From an uncultured Clostridia bacterium (GTDB lineage: Bacteria > Bacillota > Clostridia > Christensenellales > UBA1242): a stretch of 64,000 nt of DNA. The notes beneath the pieces are model-generated. The model was given only the letters and a program-made list of their open reading frames with translations. It had not been told where the DNA came from and did no database searches. This document shows positions 35,542 through 44,753 of the stretch, piece by piece. The DNA lies in assembly GCA_937896905.1 (NCBI GenBank), contig CALBOE010000002.1:83128-147127 (forward strand). Direction: 5' to 3'. Made by a program: the position numbers and the translations under genes. Each line of letters starts with the position of its first letter. Position 1 is the stretch's first letter.

Positions 35542-38083
35542 AGAAAAAGAAAGTTCACCAATAATTAAACAATACTGGGCCATTAAAGAACAATATAAAG
35601 ATTGTATATTGTTTTTTAGGCTTGGCGATTTTTATGAACTGTTTTTTGAAGATGCGATTATTTGCAGTAAAGAGTTAGATTTAACCCTAACTGGAAAAAC
35701 TTGCGGAATGGAAGAACGTGCGCCAATGTGCGGGGTTCCATTTCACGCCTACGAAAGCTATGCCCAAAAACTTATTGAAAAGGGCTACAAGGTGGCAATT
35801 TGTGAGCAAACTGGCGAAATGGTTAACAAAGTTATGCAAAGGGACGTTGTGCGCATTATTACGGCAGGCACGGTTATGGAAAGTACCATGTTACAAGACG
35901 CTTCAAATACCTATATAATGTGTATTTATAAAAATAAAAACACAATATCTTATGCGTATGCGGATTTATCTACCGGCGAAATGAATGTTGCAGAATATTC
36001 TGGTGATAATGTTAAGGGTTATATTAACGATCAAATTGTTAGGGTTATGCCAAGCGAAATTATATGCAATGAAGAAATGAAGCATTTTTCAAAGCAGCTT
36101 CCTTGTGTTATGGCAGATGATAAAATTCGTTTCAGCCAATATCACGATTGGGCTTTTGCTATTGGCAACTCAGAAAAAATTATTTGTAAACAATATGGTT
36201 TAAGGTCGGTTAAAGGTTACGATTTCGATAGTTCAAATTGTTTAAGTGCAGTTGGTGCTTTGCTTGAATACTTTAAAGAAACTCAAAAAAGAGATTTAAA
36301 ACACCTTTCCTTGCCGAGAGTTTTGCAAGACAATCAATATATGTATATCGACACCAACACAAGGCGTAACCTTGAAATAGAGCAAACCATGCGAACCGGC
36401 TCTAAATATGGCACTTTGCTTTGGGTGTTGGATAACACTTGCACAGCTGGCGGTGCTAGATTGCTAAAAAACTGGGTAAGGCAACCACTTCAAAACAAAA
36501 AAGAAATAGACGCCCGCCTAGAAATGGTGGAAGATTTAGCAACAAACACACTTATTAGAGTAGAACTAAAAAAAGCGTTGCAAGGAATTCAAGATATTGA
36601 ACGTTTGGTTGGTAAAATTTCATATGGCAACTTAATGCCAAAGGACTGTAACGCATTGGCAACATCGTTAAGGCAAACCTTAAATGTTAAGAACATTGTT
36701 AGTATGTGTAACAACAGCGGATTAAAAACACTTGCTAACAATATTGAGGATACAACTTCAATTTCCAACTTTATTAATGCCACCATTGCAGACGAGCCAC
36801 CAGCGCTTATGAAAGACGGCGGCTATATTAGAGATGGATTTAACCCAGCTTTGGATAGAGCACGAAGCATTAAAACAAACGCCGAGGGCTACATTCTTCA
36901 AATGCAACAGCAAGAACGCGATGAAACGGGCATTAAAAACCTTAAAATTGGATATAACAAGGTGTTTGGGTACTATATTGAAGTGAACAAATCAATGAGC
37001 GAGCAAGTGCCTTTCCGCTATATTAGAAAACAGACCATTTCTAATAACGAGCGCTATATAACCGAGGAACTTAAAAAATTTGAAGAAGAAGTTTTAACAT
37101 CTAAAGAGCAGGCGTTAAAACTAGAAAATGAAATTTTTGCAGAATTTAAAGCGCAGTTGCTAAAAAATGCGGCCGTTATGCAAAAAGTGGCAAGTATAGT
37201 TGCTGTGCTAGATTGTTTGTTTTCTTTGGCAGAAGTTGCTGTTAGAAACGACTATTGCAAACCAAACATTGTAACAAACGGTGAAATTAACATTGTTGCT
37301 GGCAGACACCCAGTTGTTGAAAAAGTTGGAAAGAGCGAGGACTTTATTCCTAACGATTGCTTGCTTAACCACGAAGAACAACGAACAATAATATTAACCG
37401 GCCCAAATATGGCAGGTAAATCTACATATATGCGCCAAGTTGCATTAATAACCTACATGGCACACATTGGAAGTTTTGTTCCAGCCCAAACTGCAAATGT
37501 TTGTTTGGTTGATAGAATTTTTACAAGAATTGGTGCAAGTGACGACCTTTCTGTTGGGCAATCTACCTTTATGGTGGAAATGATTGAAGTTGCAAATATC
37601 TTAAACTTTGCAACAAATAACAGCTTAATAATTTTAGACGAAGTGGGCAGGGGCACCTCAACCTTCGATGGGCTTTCAATTGCTTGGTCGGTGGTGGAAT
37701 ATCTTTCTAAAAAACTGAATGTTAAAACATTATTTGCCACACACTATCACGAATTAATGCAATTAGAGGGCTTATACGAAGGCGTTAAAAATTATTGCAT
37801 ATCCATTAAAGAAATAGGCGGCAAGCTTGTGTTTTTGCGCAAAATTATGCGTGGTAGTGCAACAAGAAGTTATGGTATTGAAGTTGCTAGTTTAGCGGGA
37901 TTACCAGCCGAAGTTATTGCTCGTTCTAAGGAACTTATTTCGGAACTAGAAACAGAGCGCATTGGAGATGGAGTTCAAAAAGAAAGTGAAATTATAGATA
38001 ACCTTAAAGCAATTGATATCAATAACTTAACGCCAATTGTTGCATTCGATACGCTTAACTATTTAATAAACCTTGCAAAATAA
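35531..38083 (+). CDS. mutS: DNA mismatch repair protein MutS
   Basis: MutS recognises mismatches. The 850-aa protein has the N-terminal mismatch-binding motif FFRLGDFYELFFEDA. The ATPase part has GPNMAGKSTYMRQ (near 622), DLSVGQSTFMVEM, LDEVGRGTSTFDG and ATHYHEL. Length is usual. It is coupled to miaB upstream; mutL follows after 18 nt. Confidence 0.96.
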   Translation: MSAKEKESSPIIKQYWAIKEQYKDCILFFRLGDFYELFFEDAIICSKELDLTLTGKTCGMEERAPMCGVPFHAYESYAQKLIEKGYKVAICEQTGEMVNKVMQRDVVRIITAGTVMESTMLQDASNTYIMCIYKNKNTISYAYADLSTGEMNVAEYSGDNVKGYINDQIVRVMPSEIICNEEMKHFSKQLPCVMADDKIRFSQYHDWAFAIGNSEKIICKQYGLRSVKGYDFDSSNCLSAVGALLEYFKETQKRDLKHLSLPRVLQDNQYMYIDTNTRRNLEIEQTMRTGSKYGTLLWVLDNTCTAGGARLLKNWVRQPLQNKKEIDARLEMVEDLATNTLIRVELKKALQGIQDIERLVGKISYGNLMPKDCNALATSLRQTLNVKNIVSMCNNSGLKTLANNIEDTTSISNFINATIADEPPALMKDGGYIRDGFNPALDRARSIKTNAEGYILQMQQQERDETGIKNLKIGYNKVFGYYIEVNKSMSEQVPFRYIRKQTISNNERYITEELKKFEEEVLTSKEQALKLENEIFAEFKAQLLKNAAVMQKVASIVAVLDCLFSLAEVAVRNDYCKPNIVTNGEINIVAGRHPVVEKVGKSEDFIPNDCLLNHEEQRTIILTGPNMAGKSTYMRQVALITYMAHIGSFVPAQTANVCLVDRIFTRIGASDDLSVGQSTFMVEMIEVANILNFATNNSLIILDEVGRGTSTFDGLSIAWSVVEYLSKKLNVKTLFATHYHELMQLEGLYEGVKNYCISIKEIGGKLVFLRKIMRGSATRSYGIEVASLAGLPAEVIARSKELISELETERIGDGVQKESEIIDNLKAIDINNLTPIVAFDTLNYLINLAK

Positions 38084-38101
38084 ATAAAAGGAATTAAGTT
38101 T

Positions 38102-39958
38102 ATGGCCATTAACGTTTTAGACACCATGATAATTAATAGAATATCTGCCGGTGAAGTGGTGGAAAGCCCATTTTCTATTGTTAAAGAATTGCTAGATAAT
38201 GCAATAGACGCAGGAGCAACCAAAATCTATGTTGAAATTGTAGATGGTGGAACCACATCAATAACAGTTAAAGATAACGGCAAAGGTATAGACCAAGAAG
38301 ATATGGTTAAGGCATTTTTGCCGCACGCAACCAGCAAAATTAAGCAGATTGAAGATTTAGAAGCAATTGAAACTTTGGGGTTTAGGGGTGAGGCTCTTGC
38401 CAGCATTTCTAATGTTAGCCACACTAAACTAACAACAAAAACCAAGAACGTGGCACACGCTTATTCTTTAGAAGTTGACGGTGGAGCATTTGGTGAAATT
38501 AACCCATCTAGTGGTGACAATGGCACAAAAATTGAGGTTAACGATTTATTTTATAACACGCCAGCAAGGCGCAAATTTATGAAAAAGCCAAAGCAGGAAG
38601 AAAGTCAAATAACAAATATTATGGCTAGATACATTCTTGCAAATCCAACCATTAGTTTTACTTATGTTGCAGATGGTAGAACTATTTATAAAACTGCTGG
38701 TAACACCTTGTTAGATGCCATATATTGTGTGTATGGCGCTGAAACAGCTCAAAGTTTGCTAAAAGTTGAAAAATCAATAGGTAATATATCTTTAAGCGGT
38801 TGCGTTTCTAAAATTGGTTTTAGCAAGCCAAACACAACCTATCAAACCCTTATGATAAATTCTCGCTATGTTGTTGACGAAATTGTTTCCAAAGCGGTTT
38901 ATATGGCATTTGAAGAATATTTAATGACCAGGCAATTTCCATTTTACGTTTTAAATTTAACTATGCCTAGCATAGATGTAGACGTTAATGTGCACCCTAG
39001 CAAACTTAATGTGAAATTTGCTAACCCAAGCAAAATTTACGACCTTGTTTATTCTGCAACACGTTCGGCAATATATCAGGCAATCAACCCAACGCCAACC
39101 TTTGCAAGGCAAGAAGAGGCATCAATTAGCGAAGAAAATGCTATAACTCAATTAATTGCTCCAAATTTAAACAGTTTAACCGAAATTGAAATTGCACCTA
39201 ACGAGCTTTCCAAACCAAATGGTTTTGTTTCTTTAAAGCAAACCACCTTTTCGCCAATAACAATGTTTGATTTAAATAAAGAAACAACCACACCAACCAA
39301 ACCTATGCAAACAGAGCAGGATTTTGTTTGGAACAAAACCAAAGAAAACCAGGCAGAAGAACATTTGGTTGATGTTGAAAATTTTGCAAAATTTAAGGTT
39401 GTTGGGCAATTGTTTAACGAGTTCTTGGTGCTAGAAAAAGACAGCAATATGTTGCTATTAGATTTTCATGCAGGGCACGAGCGCCTTAATTACGACAAGT
39501 TTACTGCGCAAGTTAAATCGCGCAAAGTTGTTGTGCAAGATTTATTAATTCCATACACACATGAAATGACAGAACAAGAAGTAGATTTCATTTTAAATTT
39601 AAAACAGGAGCTTTTCGATTTAGGCTTTGAAGTTGACGCATTTGGCGATAGAAAAATTGTTATTAATGCTGTACCTATGCAGTTAAAAGACATAAATTTA
39701 AAGAATTTCGTAGACGACTTATTGCACGATATGAAGAATTTAAAGCCCAAAATGAACAATGAAGTTCATAATTATTTAGCTCAAAAAGCGTGCAAGAGTA
39801 GTGTTAAGGCAGGCATGACCCTGTCGGAATTGGAAATTAACGACCTATTAAAGAATTTAGATATGAAAAATCCTGTTTTGCTTTGTCCGCATGGCAGACC
39901 AATTGTAACTGTTGTTGCAAAATCTCAAATTGAAAAATGGTTTAAAAGAATTGTATAA
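38102..39958 (+). CDS. mutL: DNA mismatch repair protein MutL
   Basis: This GHKL ATPase of 618 aa has IVKELLDNAIDAGAT, DNGKGI, TLGFRGEALASI and NTPARRKFM. The C-terminal domain has DFHAGHERLNYDKF (usual DQHAAHER..YE), an AxKACKSSVKAG-like segment and CPHGRP. These are the metal-site motifs of endonuclease-type MutL, slightly altered. Residues about 330-430 form a variable linker. Stop and miaA start overlap (TAATG). Confidence 0.95.
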   Translation: MAINVLDTMIINRISAGEVVESPFSIVKELLDNAIDAGATKIYVEIVDGGTTSITVKDNGKGIDQEDMVKAFLPHATSKIKQIEDLEAIETLGFRGEALASISNVSHTKLTTKTKNVAHAYSLEVDGGAFGEINPSSGDNGTKIEVNDLFYNTPARRKFMKKPKQEESQITNIMARYILANPTISFTYVADGRTIYKTAGNTLLDAIYCVYGAETAQSLLKVEKSIGNISLSGCVSKIGFSKPNTTYQTLMINSRYVVDEIVSKAVYMAFEEYLMTRQFPFYVLNLTMPSIDVDVNVHPSKLNVKFANPSKIYDLVYSATRSAIYQAINPTPTFARQEEASISEENAITQLIAPNLNSLTEIEIAPNELSKPNGFVSLKQTTFSPITMFDLNKETTTPTKPMQTEQDFVWNKTKENQAEEHLVDVENFAKFKVVGQLFNEFLVLEKDSNMLLLDFHAGHERLNYDKFTAQVKSRKVVVQDLLIPYTHEMTEQEVDFILNLKQELFDLGFEVDAFGDRKIVINAVPMQLKDINLKNFVDDLLHDMKNLKPKMNNEVHNYLAQKACKSSVKAGMTLSELEINDLLKNLDMKNPVLLCPHGRPIVTVVAKSQIEKWFKRIV

Positions 39959-40854
39959 TGAATAAAATTGTTGTTATAACTGGATTAACTGGTAGTGGCA
40001 AAAGTTCTTTGGCATGCTTTTTTGCCGAGAAATATAACGGTGAAATAGTGTCGGTAGATAGCGTTCAAATTTATAAAGGATTAAATATTGGTAGCGCCAA
40101 AGAAAGCATAGAAACAAGGCAAAAAATTCAACATCATTTAATAGACATTAAAGATTTCACAGAAACATACAACGTTAGCGAATTTATTACAGATTGTTTA
40201 AATGCAATAAATAACATAATTGCTCGCAACAAACTACCAATTTTGGTGGGGGGAACGGGGCTATATATTAAGGCATTGTTGCAAGGTTACAGTTTAGGCA
40301 GTGCCAGCAACGAAGAATTTAGAGCATTAAAACAACAAGAAGCGCAAGAAAATGGCAATATGTTTGTGTGGGAGCAACTAAATAAACTAAACCCTGAAAA
40401 GGCAGCATTGGTTCACCCAAACAATTTAAAAAGGGTTATACGATATTTAGAAAACGAAACTTTTGGCAATTTGCCTAGCATAACAAGTAAACCTCTAGAT
40501 GGTTTTGATGTGTGTTCAATTGGCTTAATTGAAGATAGGGAAAGCATATATGCAAAAATTAACACAAGAGTAGACCAAATGCTAAAAGAAGGTTTGCAGG
40601 CAGAGGTAGAAAACTTAATTAAGCTGGGTGCCAAAAGAGAGCATCAGGCAATGAACTCAATTGGATATAAAGAATGGTTCGATTATTACGAAAATAAAAC
40701 CCATTTTAACACCACAATCAGCTTAATTAAACAACATACCAGAAACTATTGCAAACGTCAATTAACATTCTTAAAAACCATACCAGAGCTTACGTTGTGC
40801 AGTGTGGAGCAAGCTAAACAAAAAATAGAGGAATTTTTAAATGATAACAATTAA
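39958..40854 (+). CDS. miaA: tRNA dimethylallyltransferase
   Basis: MiaA adds the isopentenyl group to A37 of tRNA, the substrate for MiaB encoded in the same unit. The 298-aa protein has the P-loop GLTGSGKSSLA, SVDSVQIYKGLNIGSAK and LVGGTGLYIKALLQG. It ends within the start of the ynbB gene (14-nt overlap). Confidence 0.95.
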   Translation: MNKIVVITGLTGSGKSSLACFFAEKYNGEIVSVDSVQIYKGLNIGSAKESIETRQKIQHHLIDIKDFTETYNVSEFITDCLNAINNIIARNKLPILVGGTGLYIKALLQGYSLGSASNEEFRALKQQEAQENGNMFVWEQLNKLNPEKAALVHPNNLKRVIRYLENETFGNLPSITSKPLDGFDVCSIGLIEDRESIYAKINTRVDQMLKEGLQAEVENLIKLGAKREHQAMNSIGYKEWFDYYENKTHFNTTISLIKQHTRNYCKRQLTFLKTIPELTLCSVEQAKQKIEEFLNDNN

Positions 40855-42079
40855 TGAAAAATCTTGGCAATTAATTAAAGAAAGCGAACAAGAATGTGTT
40901 CATAAATTCAAGGAAATTGAAGAAATAGAACTGCAAAATCAGTTAAAAGTTTTAAATGCTTTTAACGAAAACAGAGTGCAATCATATCACTTTATTGGTA
41001 GTAGCGGATACGGGCATAACGATATTGGCAAAGAAAAACTTTGCAGTTTGTTTGCTTCTATTTTTCACACGGAAGCTGCCATTGTTAGCCCTTTAATAAG
41101 TTGTGGTACGGAAGCAATAAGCCAAACCTTATTTGGTATTCTGCGCCCAAATGACACAATGCTTTGCATTTCTGGCACTCCATACGACACATTGCAAAAA
41201 ATTCTTTACGGCGAGCAGGGCAAGGATATTGGATCTCTTAAGGATTATAAAATTAACTATAAAGAAATTGCTTTAAAGAACAATGATTTTGATATTCCAG
41301 CCATAAAAAAAGCCATTGAACAGTTTAAACCAAAAATGCTATACATTCAACGTTCTCGTGGATATTCTTCACGCAATGCATTAACCATTTCACAAATTGA
41401 AAGAGTAATTCAAGAAATTAAACCTTTAACTTCTGCTTGCGTTGTTGTGGATAACTGCTATGGTGAATTTACAGAAACCAAAGAACCAACTGACGTTGGG
41501 GCAGACGTGGTTATAGGTTCGCTTCTTAAAAATATGGGTGGTGGAATTGCTCCAACAGGTGGATATATTGCAGGAAAAGCAACTTTAATTGAACAGATTA
41601 CATATAAATTAACAAGCCCAGCACTAAGCTTCGACACTGGCTCTTATGAACCCGGTTATAAATCATTTTTCGAGGGGTTATTTGTTTCGCCACACATAGT
41701 TGCGCAAGCGAAAAAACTTGTTGTTCTAACAAGTGTTGTATTAAGCAAATTGGGCTATAAAACTGTTCCAAGCTTAAACGAACCTATTAGCGATATTGTT
41801 TGTAGCATAGAATTGCAGGATAAAAATAAATTGATTGATTTTTGTAGAGCGATTCAATATTCCAGTGCCGTGGATAGCGACACAACTCTCGTAGCGGGGG
41901 AGATGGATGGCTATGAAGATTTAATTATAATGGCTAGCGGAAGTTTTAATCAGGGCAGCAGCATAGAACTAAGTTGCGATGGCCCAATAAGAGAACCTTT
42001 CACTGCATATATGCAAGGTTGTTTAAGTTATGCTCATGGCAAAATTGGGCTTGCAAACGCTATTCAAACCTTAATATAG
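40841..42079 (+). CDS. ynbB: YnbB-type PLP enzyme (aluminium resistance / methionine gamma-lyase-like)
   Basis: The 412-aa protein is a fold-type I PLP enzyme with FIGSSGYGHNDIG, ISGTPYDTL and VVDNCYGEFTE, plus the putative PLP lysine in VIGSLLKNMGGGIAPTGGY. This family follows miaA in many Firmicutes (with hfq between in Bacillus; absent here). Its substrate is not established. Confidence 0.88.
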   Translation: MITINEKSWQLIKESEQECVHKFKEIEEIELQNQLKVLNAFNENRVQSYHFIGSSGYGHNDIGKEKLCSLFASIFHTEAAIVSPLISCGTEAISQTLFGILRPNDTMLCISGTPYDTLQKILYGEQGKDIGSLKDYKINYKEIALKNNDFDIPAIKKAIEQFKPKMLYIQRSRGYSSRNALTISQIERVIQEIKPLTSACVVVDNCYGEFTETKEPTDVGADVVIGSLLKNMGGGIAPTGGYIAGKATLIEQITYKLTSPALSFDTGSYEPGYKSFFEGLFVSPHIVAQAKKLVVLTSVVLSKLGYKTVPSLNEPISDIVCSIELQDKNKLIDFCRAIQYSSAVDSDTTLVAGEMDGYEDLIIMASGSFNQGSSIELSCDGPIREPFTAYMQGCLSYAHGKIGLANAIQTLI

Positions 42080-42082
42080 ATA

Positions 42083-42111
42083 TTGACAACCTTATGTTTT
42101 AACTATATAAT
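42083..42111 (+). promoter_or_regulatory. consensus promoter of the 87-aa protein gene
   Basis: TTGACA, 17-bp spacer, TATAAT: full consensus in both hexamers. Confidence 0.88.
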
Positions 42112-42134
42112 GAACTAAGTTGGAGGGAGAGAAT

Positions 42135-42398
42135 ATGCCAAGAATAGAAATGGAATCACACGTAAGAATTGGGAATAAGATTGAAACAAGAAGAGTTATT
42201 GTTGATTTACCAAATAAATTGTTTGTACCCAAAATTGGCAGATATTTATTTTGGGACGAATGTGTTAGAGGATATACCGCACCAGATACAAACACAATAA
42301 TATATGCCGAAGATTATGTTAACGAACAAATTAACAAACCAAAAACTGCTAAACCAATTGAAATTAAATTGCATGACGAAAATGAACAAACTCTTTAA
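42135..42398 (+). CDS. hypothetical 87-aa protein
   Basis: This small beta-rich soluble protein has no family I recognise; it starts MPRIEMESHVRIGNKIETRR. The ATG follows GGAGGGAGAG and a consensus promoter, so high expression is expected. It is monocistronic with a terminator just after it. It is the last plus-strand gene before the gene-free region that I read as the terminus. Confidence 0.65.
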   Translation: MPRIEMESHVRIGNKIETRRVIVDLPNKLFVPKIGRYLFWDECVRGYTAPDTNTIIYAEDYVNEQINKPKTAKPIEIKLHDENEQTL

Positions 42399-42431
42399 TT
42401 AACATTTTAAATTGATTTAACTTTATAAAGC

Positions 42432-42457
42432 AAGTCCTAATTTCTTAGGGCTTTTTT
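42432..42457 (+). terminator. intrinsic terminator of the 87-aa gene
   Basis: Stem AAGTCCTAA / TTAGGGCTT (one G-U pair), loop TTTC, then six T. Confidence 0.85.
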
Positions 42458-42558
42458 GTTGCCTAATATATATAACTGGGTTAGGGTAGAAATGAAAATA
42501 ATTTGCAAATAAACGATATAAAGTTGCAAAAAAGTAATGATTTTGCTTGACATTTGTA

Positions 42559-42742
42559 TGTGGACTAATTTAGGGCAATGTGAAAGTTTATTTTTATATC
42601 TTTGCGCAAAACACTTCTTTTGCGCAAAGATTGGTTAAAATTGCAATGAAATTGTGTGGAAAACACAATTTTTGTCCACATATATGATTTTATGTTTTTT
42701 TATTTTACTTAATTCGACAACATATCATAAATATTATCCACA
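42559..42742. repeat. four DnaA-box-like nonamers
   Basis: TTATCCACA (42734-42742) is a perfect DnaA box. TTGTCCACA (42672-42680) and TGTGGAAAA (42655-42663, reverse of TTTTCCACA) each differ at one position. TGTGGACTA (42559-42567) is weaker. ATTGTGT / ACACAAT (42651-42669) forms an additional inverted repeat. Confidence 0.5.
42598..42631. repeat. perfect inverted repeat, candidate dif-like Xer site
   Basis: Arms ATCTTTGCGCAAAA and TTTTGCGCAAAGAT, 14 bp each, around the 6-nt centre CACTTC. The inner layout of 11-bp arms around a 6-bp centre is that of Xer/dif sites. There is no T run, so it is not a plain terminator. Confidence 0.6.
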
Positions 42743-42858
42743 AATACAAAATGCTTTAAAGTTGCACCGAATTTGATATTGAAAAAATAAATGTTACTAT
42801 AATACCTTGTATTACTTAATGTCAGTTAATAGTTTATTTAAATGTCATTGAATTTGTG

Positions 42859-42938
42859 TGAGCGCATTATAGAATGACAAGCGACCAATTCCCCATCTTT
42901 TTTGCGATCAATTCGTCTGAGAGCATTTTAGAAAATGA
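42859..42938. repeat. imperfect repeats in order A-B-B-A
   Basis: A copies: 42859-42877 and 42918-42938 (TGAGnGCATTnTAGAA-type). B copies: GCGACCAATTC (42881-42891) and GCGATCAATTC (42904-42914). All four are in the same direction. Function unknown. Confidence 0.6.
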
Positions 42939-43054
42939 ACCATTTGCCGTTATATCTTATTATTATACGGTTTAATATATACGTCTGCATACGTGCATAA
43001 AAAATCAAGTTTTGTTGAAAATATTAAACTAATAATTAAGAGTGAATTTATCAA

Positions 43055-43069
43055 TATCTTTGCGTAAAA
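43055..43069 (+). repeat. copy of the TATCTTTGCGYAAAA motif
   Basis: TATCTTTGCGTAAAA, identical over 18 bp (43054-43071) to the inverted copy in the xer promoter (44757-44774). Confidence 0.75.
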
Positions 43070-43097
43070 AAACCAATCATTTAAGATTGGCATTTTT
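43066..43097. terminator. bidirectional terminator hairpin
   Basis: Stem CCAATC / GATTGG, loop ATTTAA. On the minus strand it is followed by seven T and is the first good terminator downstream of serS (about 290 nt away). The plus-strand T run is shorter. Confidence 0.6.
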
Positions 43098-43377
43098 AAA
43101 GAGACTTTAATTAAATACTGAAAAATATAGCATCATACAAACAAACATTACATGATACGGTTCTTTTATTAACTTTTTAATGAATGGCATTAAAATTAAG
43201 AACATAAATAAAAAAAATCTCCTAAATATTAATTTGGAAAAATTAAAAAGCAAATTAAGTATAACATTATCAAATAAAAAAGTAAAGAGTTTTTTGCAAA
43301 AAAATGTCAGTATTTTACCTATAATGTTCATTTCTCTTGCAAAGTTCTCTTTACTTTTCGCTTTTTGTTTGGTTATA

Positions 43378-44664
43378 CTATTTCTTTGGTGTTATCACTT
43401 CTGCCCCACCCATATATGGACGTAATGCTTCCGGAATGTTAACACTTCCGTCTGGATTATAGTTATTTTCTAGGAATGCAATTAGCGCTCTTGTTGATGC
43501 TAAAACCGTGTTGTTTAGTGTGTGCGGATAATATGTTCCGTTAGCGCCTTTGGCCCTTATTCCTAAACGCCTTGCTTGCGCTTCTCCTAATGTGGAACAT
43601 GACCCAACTTCAAAATATTTTTGTTGACGTGGGCTCCATGCTTCAATATCACAAGATTTAACTTTAAGGTCTGCTAAGTCGCCAGAACAGCATTCAAGTT
43701 GGCGTACTGGTATATTTAAATTTCTAAAAATTTCAACTGTGTATTGCCACATTTTTTCATACCATTCCATGCTGTCTTCCGGCTTACAAATAACAATCAT
43801 TTCTTGCTTTTCAAATTGGTGAACTCGATAAATTCCACGTTCTTCTAAACCGTGTGCCCCAACCTCTTTTCTAAAGCATGGGCTGTATGATGTCATGTTT
43901 ATTGGAAGTTCGGTTTCTTTTAAAATTTGACCTTTAAACTTTCCAATCATAGAGTGTTCGCTAGTGCCAATAAGGTATAAATCTTCACCTTCAATTTTAT
44001 ACATCATTGCGTCCATTTCGGCAAAACTCATAACCCCATTAACAACTTCACTTCTAATCATAAAAGGAGGAATTGCATAAATGAAGTTTTTGTTAATCAT
44101 ATAATCTCTTGCATAACTAATCATTGCCGTAGATAATCTTGCTGCATCTCCTAACAAATAGTAGAAACCATTACCGCTTGTTCTGCCGGCACTTTCCTTA
44201 TCTAATCCATTAAACCTATCCAAAATATCGGCATTGTATGGAATTTCGTGCTTAGGAACAAAGGCTTCACCAAAACGTTTAAGTTCCACATTTTCGCTGT
44301 CGTCCTTACCAATTGGAACATTGTCCGCAATAATGTTTGGAATGGTCATCATTTTGATTTTAATAAGTTCGTCCAACTCAGCAACTTCTTTTTCAATGGC
44401 AGAAATTCGTTCGTTATTTGCCACAACAGTTGCTTTTATTTCGTTCGCTTCTTCAACTCGTTTTTCTTTCATTAAAGCGCCAATTTGTGCAGATAAGGTG
44501 TTTCTCATAGCTCTTAAATTATCGCCTTCTTGCTTTAAGCCACGAACTTTCTCATCTAATTCAAGCACTTCGTCTACAAGTGGAAGTTTTTGGTGTTGAA
44601 ATTTCTTTTTTATGTTTTCTTTAACCAATTCAGGTTGTTTTCTAATTAAATTAATATCAATCAT
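43378..44664 (-). CDS. serS: seryl-tRNA synthetase
   Basis: SerRS of 428 aa, usual length. The N-terminal coiled-coil arm spans about residues 25-100, starting MIDINLIRKQPELVKENIKK. Class II motifs include SYSPCFRKEVGAHGLEERGIYRVHQFEKQE and NTVLASTRALIAFLEN (each quoted in part: FRKEVGAHG, RVHQFEKQE, LNNTVLASTRAL). The AAGGAAAT site precedes ATG. No T-box leader is present; the leader is about 30 nt. Confidence 0.95.
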   Translation of the reverse strand: MIDINLIRKQPELVKENIKKKFQHQKLPLVDEVLELDEKVRGLKQEGDNLRAMRNTLSAQIGALMKEKRVEEANEIKATVVANNERISAIEKEVAELDELIKIKMMTIPNIIADNVPIGKDDSENVELKRFGEAFVPKHEIPYNADILDRFNGLDKESAGRTSGNGFYYLLGDAARLSTAMISYARDYMINKNFIYAIPPFMIRSEVVNGVMSFAEMDAMMYKIEGEDLYLIGTSEHSMIGKFKGQILKETELPINMTSYSPCFRKEVGAHGLEERGIYRVHQFEKQEMIVICKPEDSMEWYEKMWQYTVEIFRNLNIPVRQLECCSGDLADLKVKSCDIEAWSPRQQKYFEVGSCSTLGEAQARRLGIRAKGANGTYYPHTLNNTVLASTRALIAFLENNYNPDGSVNIPEALRPYMGGAEVITPKK

Positions 44665-44695
44665 AATAATTTCCTTAAATTTTTTGAATATTTAT

Positions 44696-44724
44696 AGGTT
44701 AACACTATAACATAAAAAAGTCAA
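44696..44724 (-). promoter_or_regulatory. probable serS promoter
   Basis: Minus strand: TTGACT, 17-bp spacer, TAACCT with TGT upstream. The -10 box is poor. Confidence 0.5.
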
Positions 44725-44753
44725 CAAAAATAGCTTAATGCTCACCATATTTC

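Larger units (their letters stand above)
42460..43377. other. gene-free region, candidate replication terminus
   Basis: About 0.9 kb without a credible gene. It holds a perfect 14-bp inverted repeat, DnaA-box-like sites, imperfect direct repeats, a motif copy shared with the xer promoter and a bidirectional terminator. Spot counts show G greater than C on the plus strand to its left and C greater than G to its right, including in plus-strand genes. This fits a terminus rather than an origin. Confidence 0.6.

Noticed and set aside
42460..43377. DnaA boxes and AT-rich gene-free DNA as a chromosomal origin (oriC)
   Set aside because: No dnaA, dnaN or other origin genes are near, flanking genes mostly point toward the region, and spot skew counts fall from G-rich to C-rich, which is the terminus pattern.
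43107..43425. Two overlapping small ORFs on opposite strands before serS
   Set aside because: Low-complexity Lys/Asn/Phe translations, no ribosome binding sites, and one runs into the serS 3' end.
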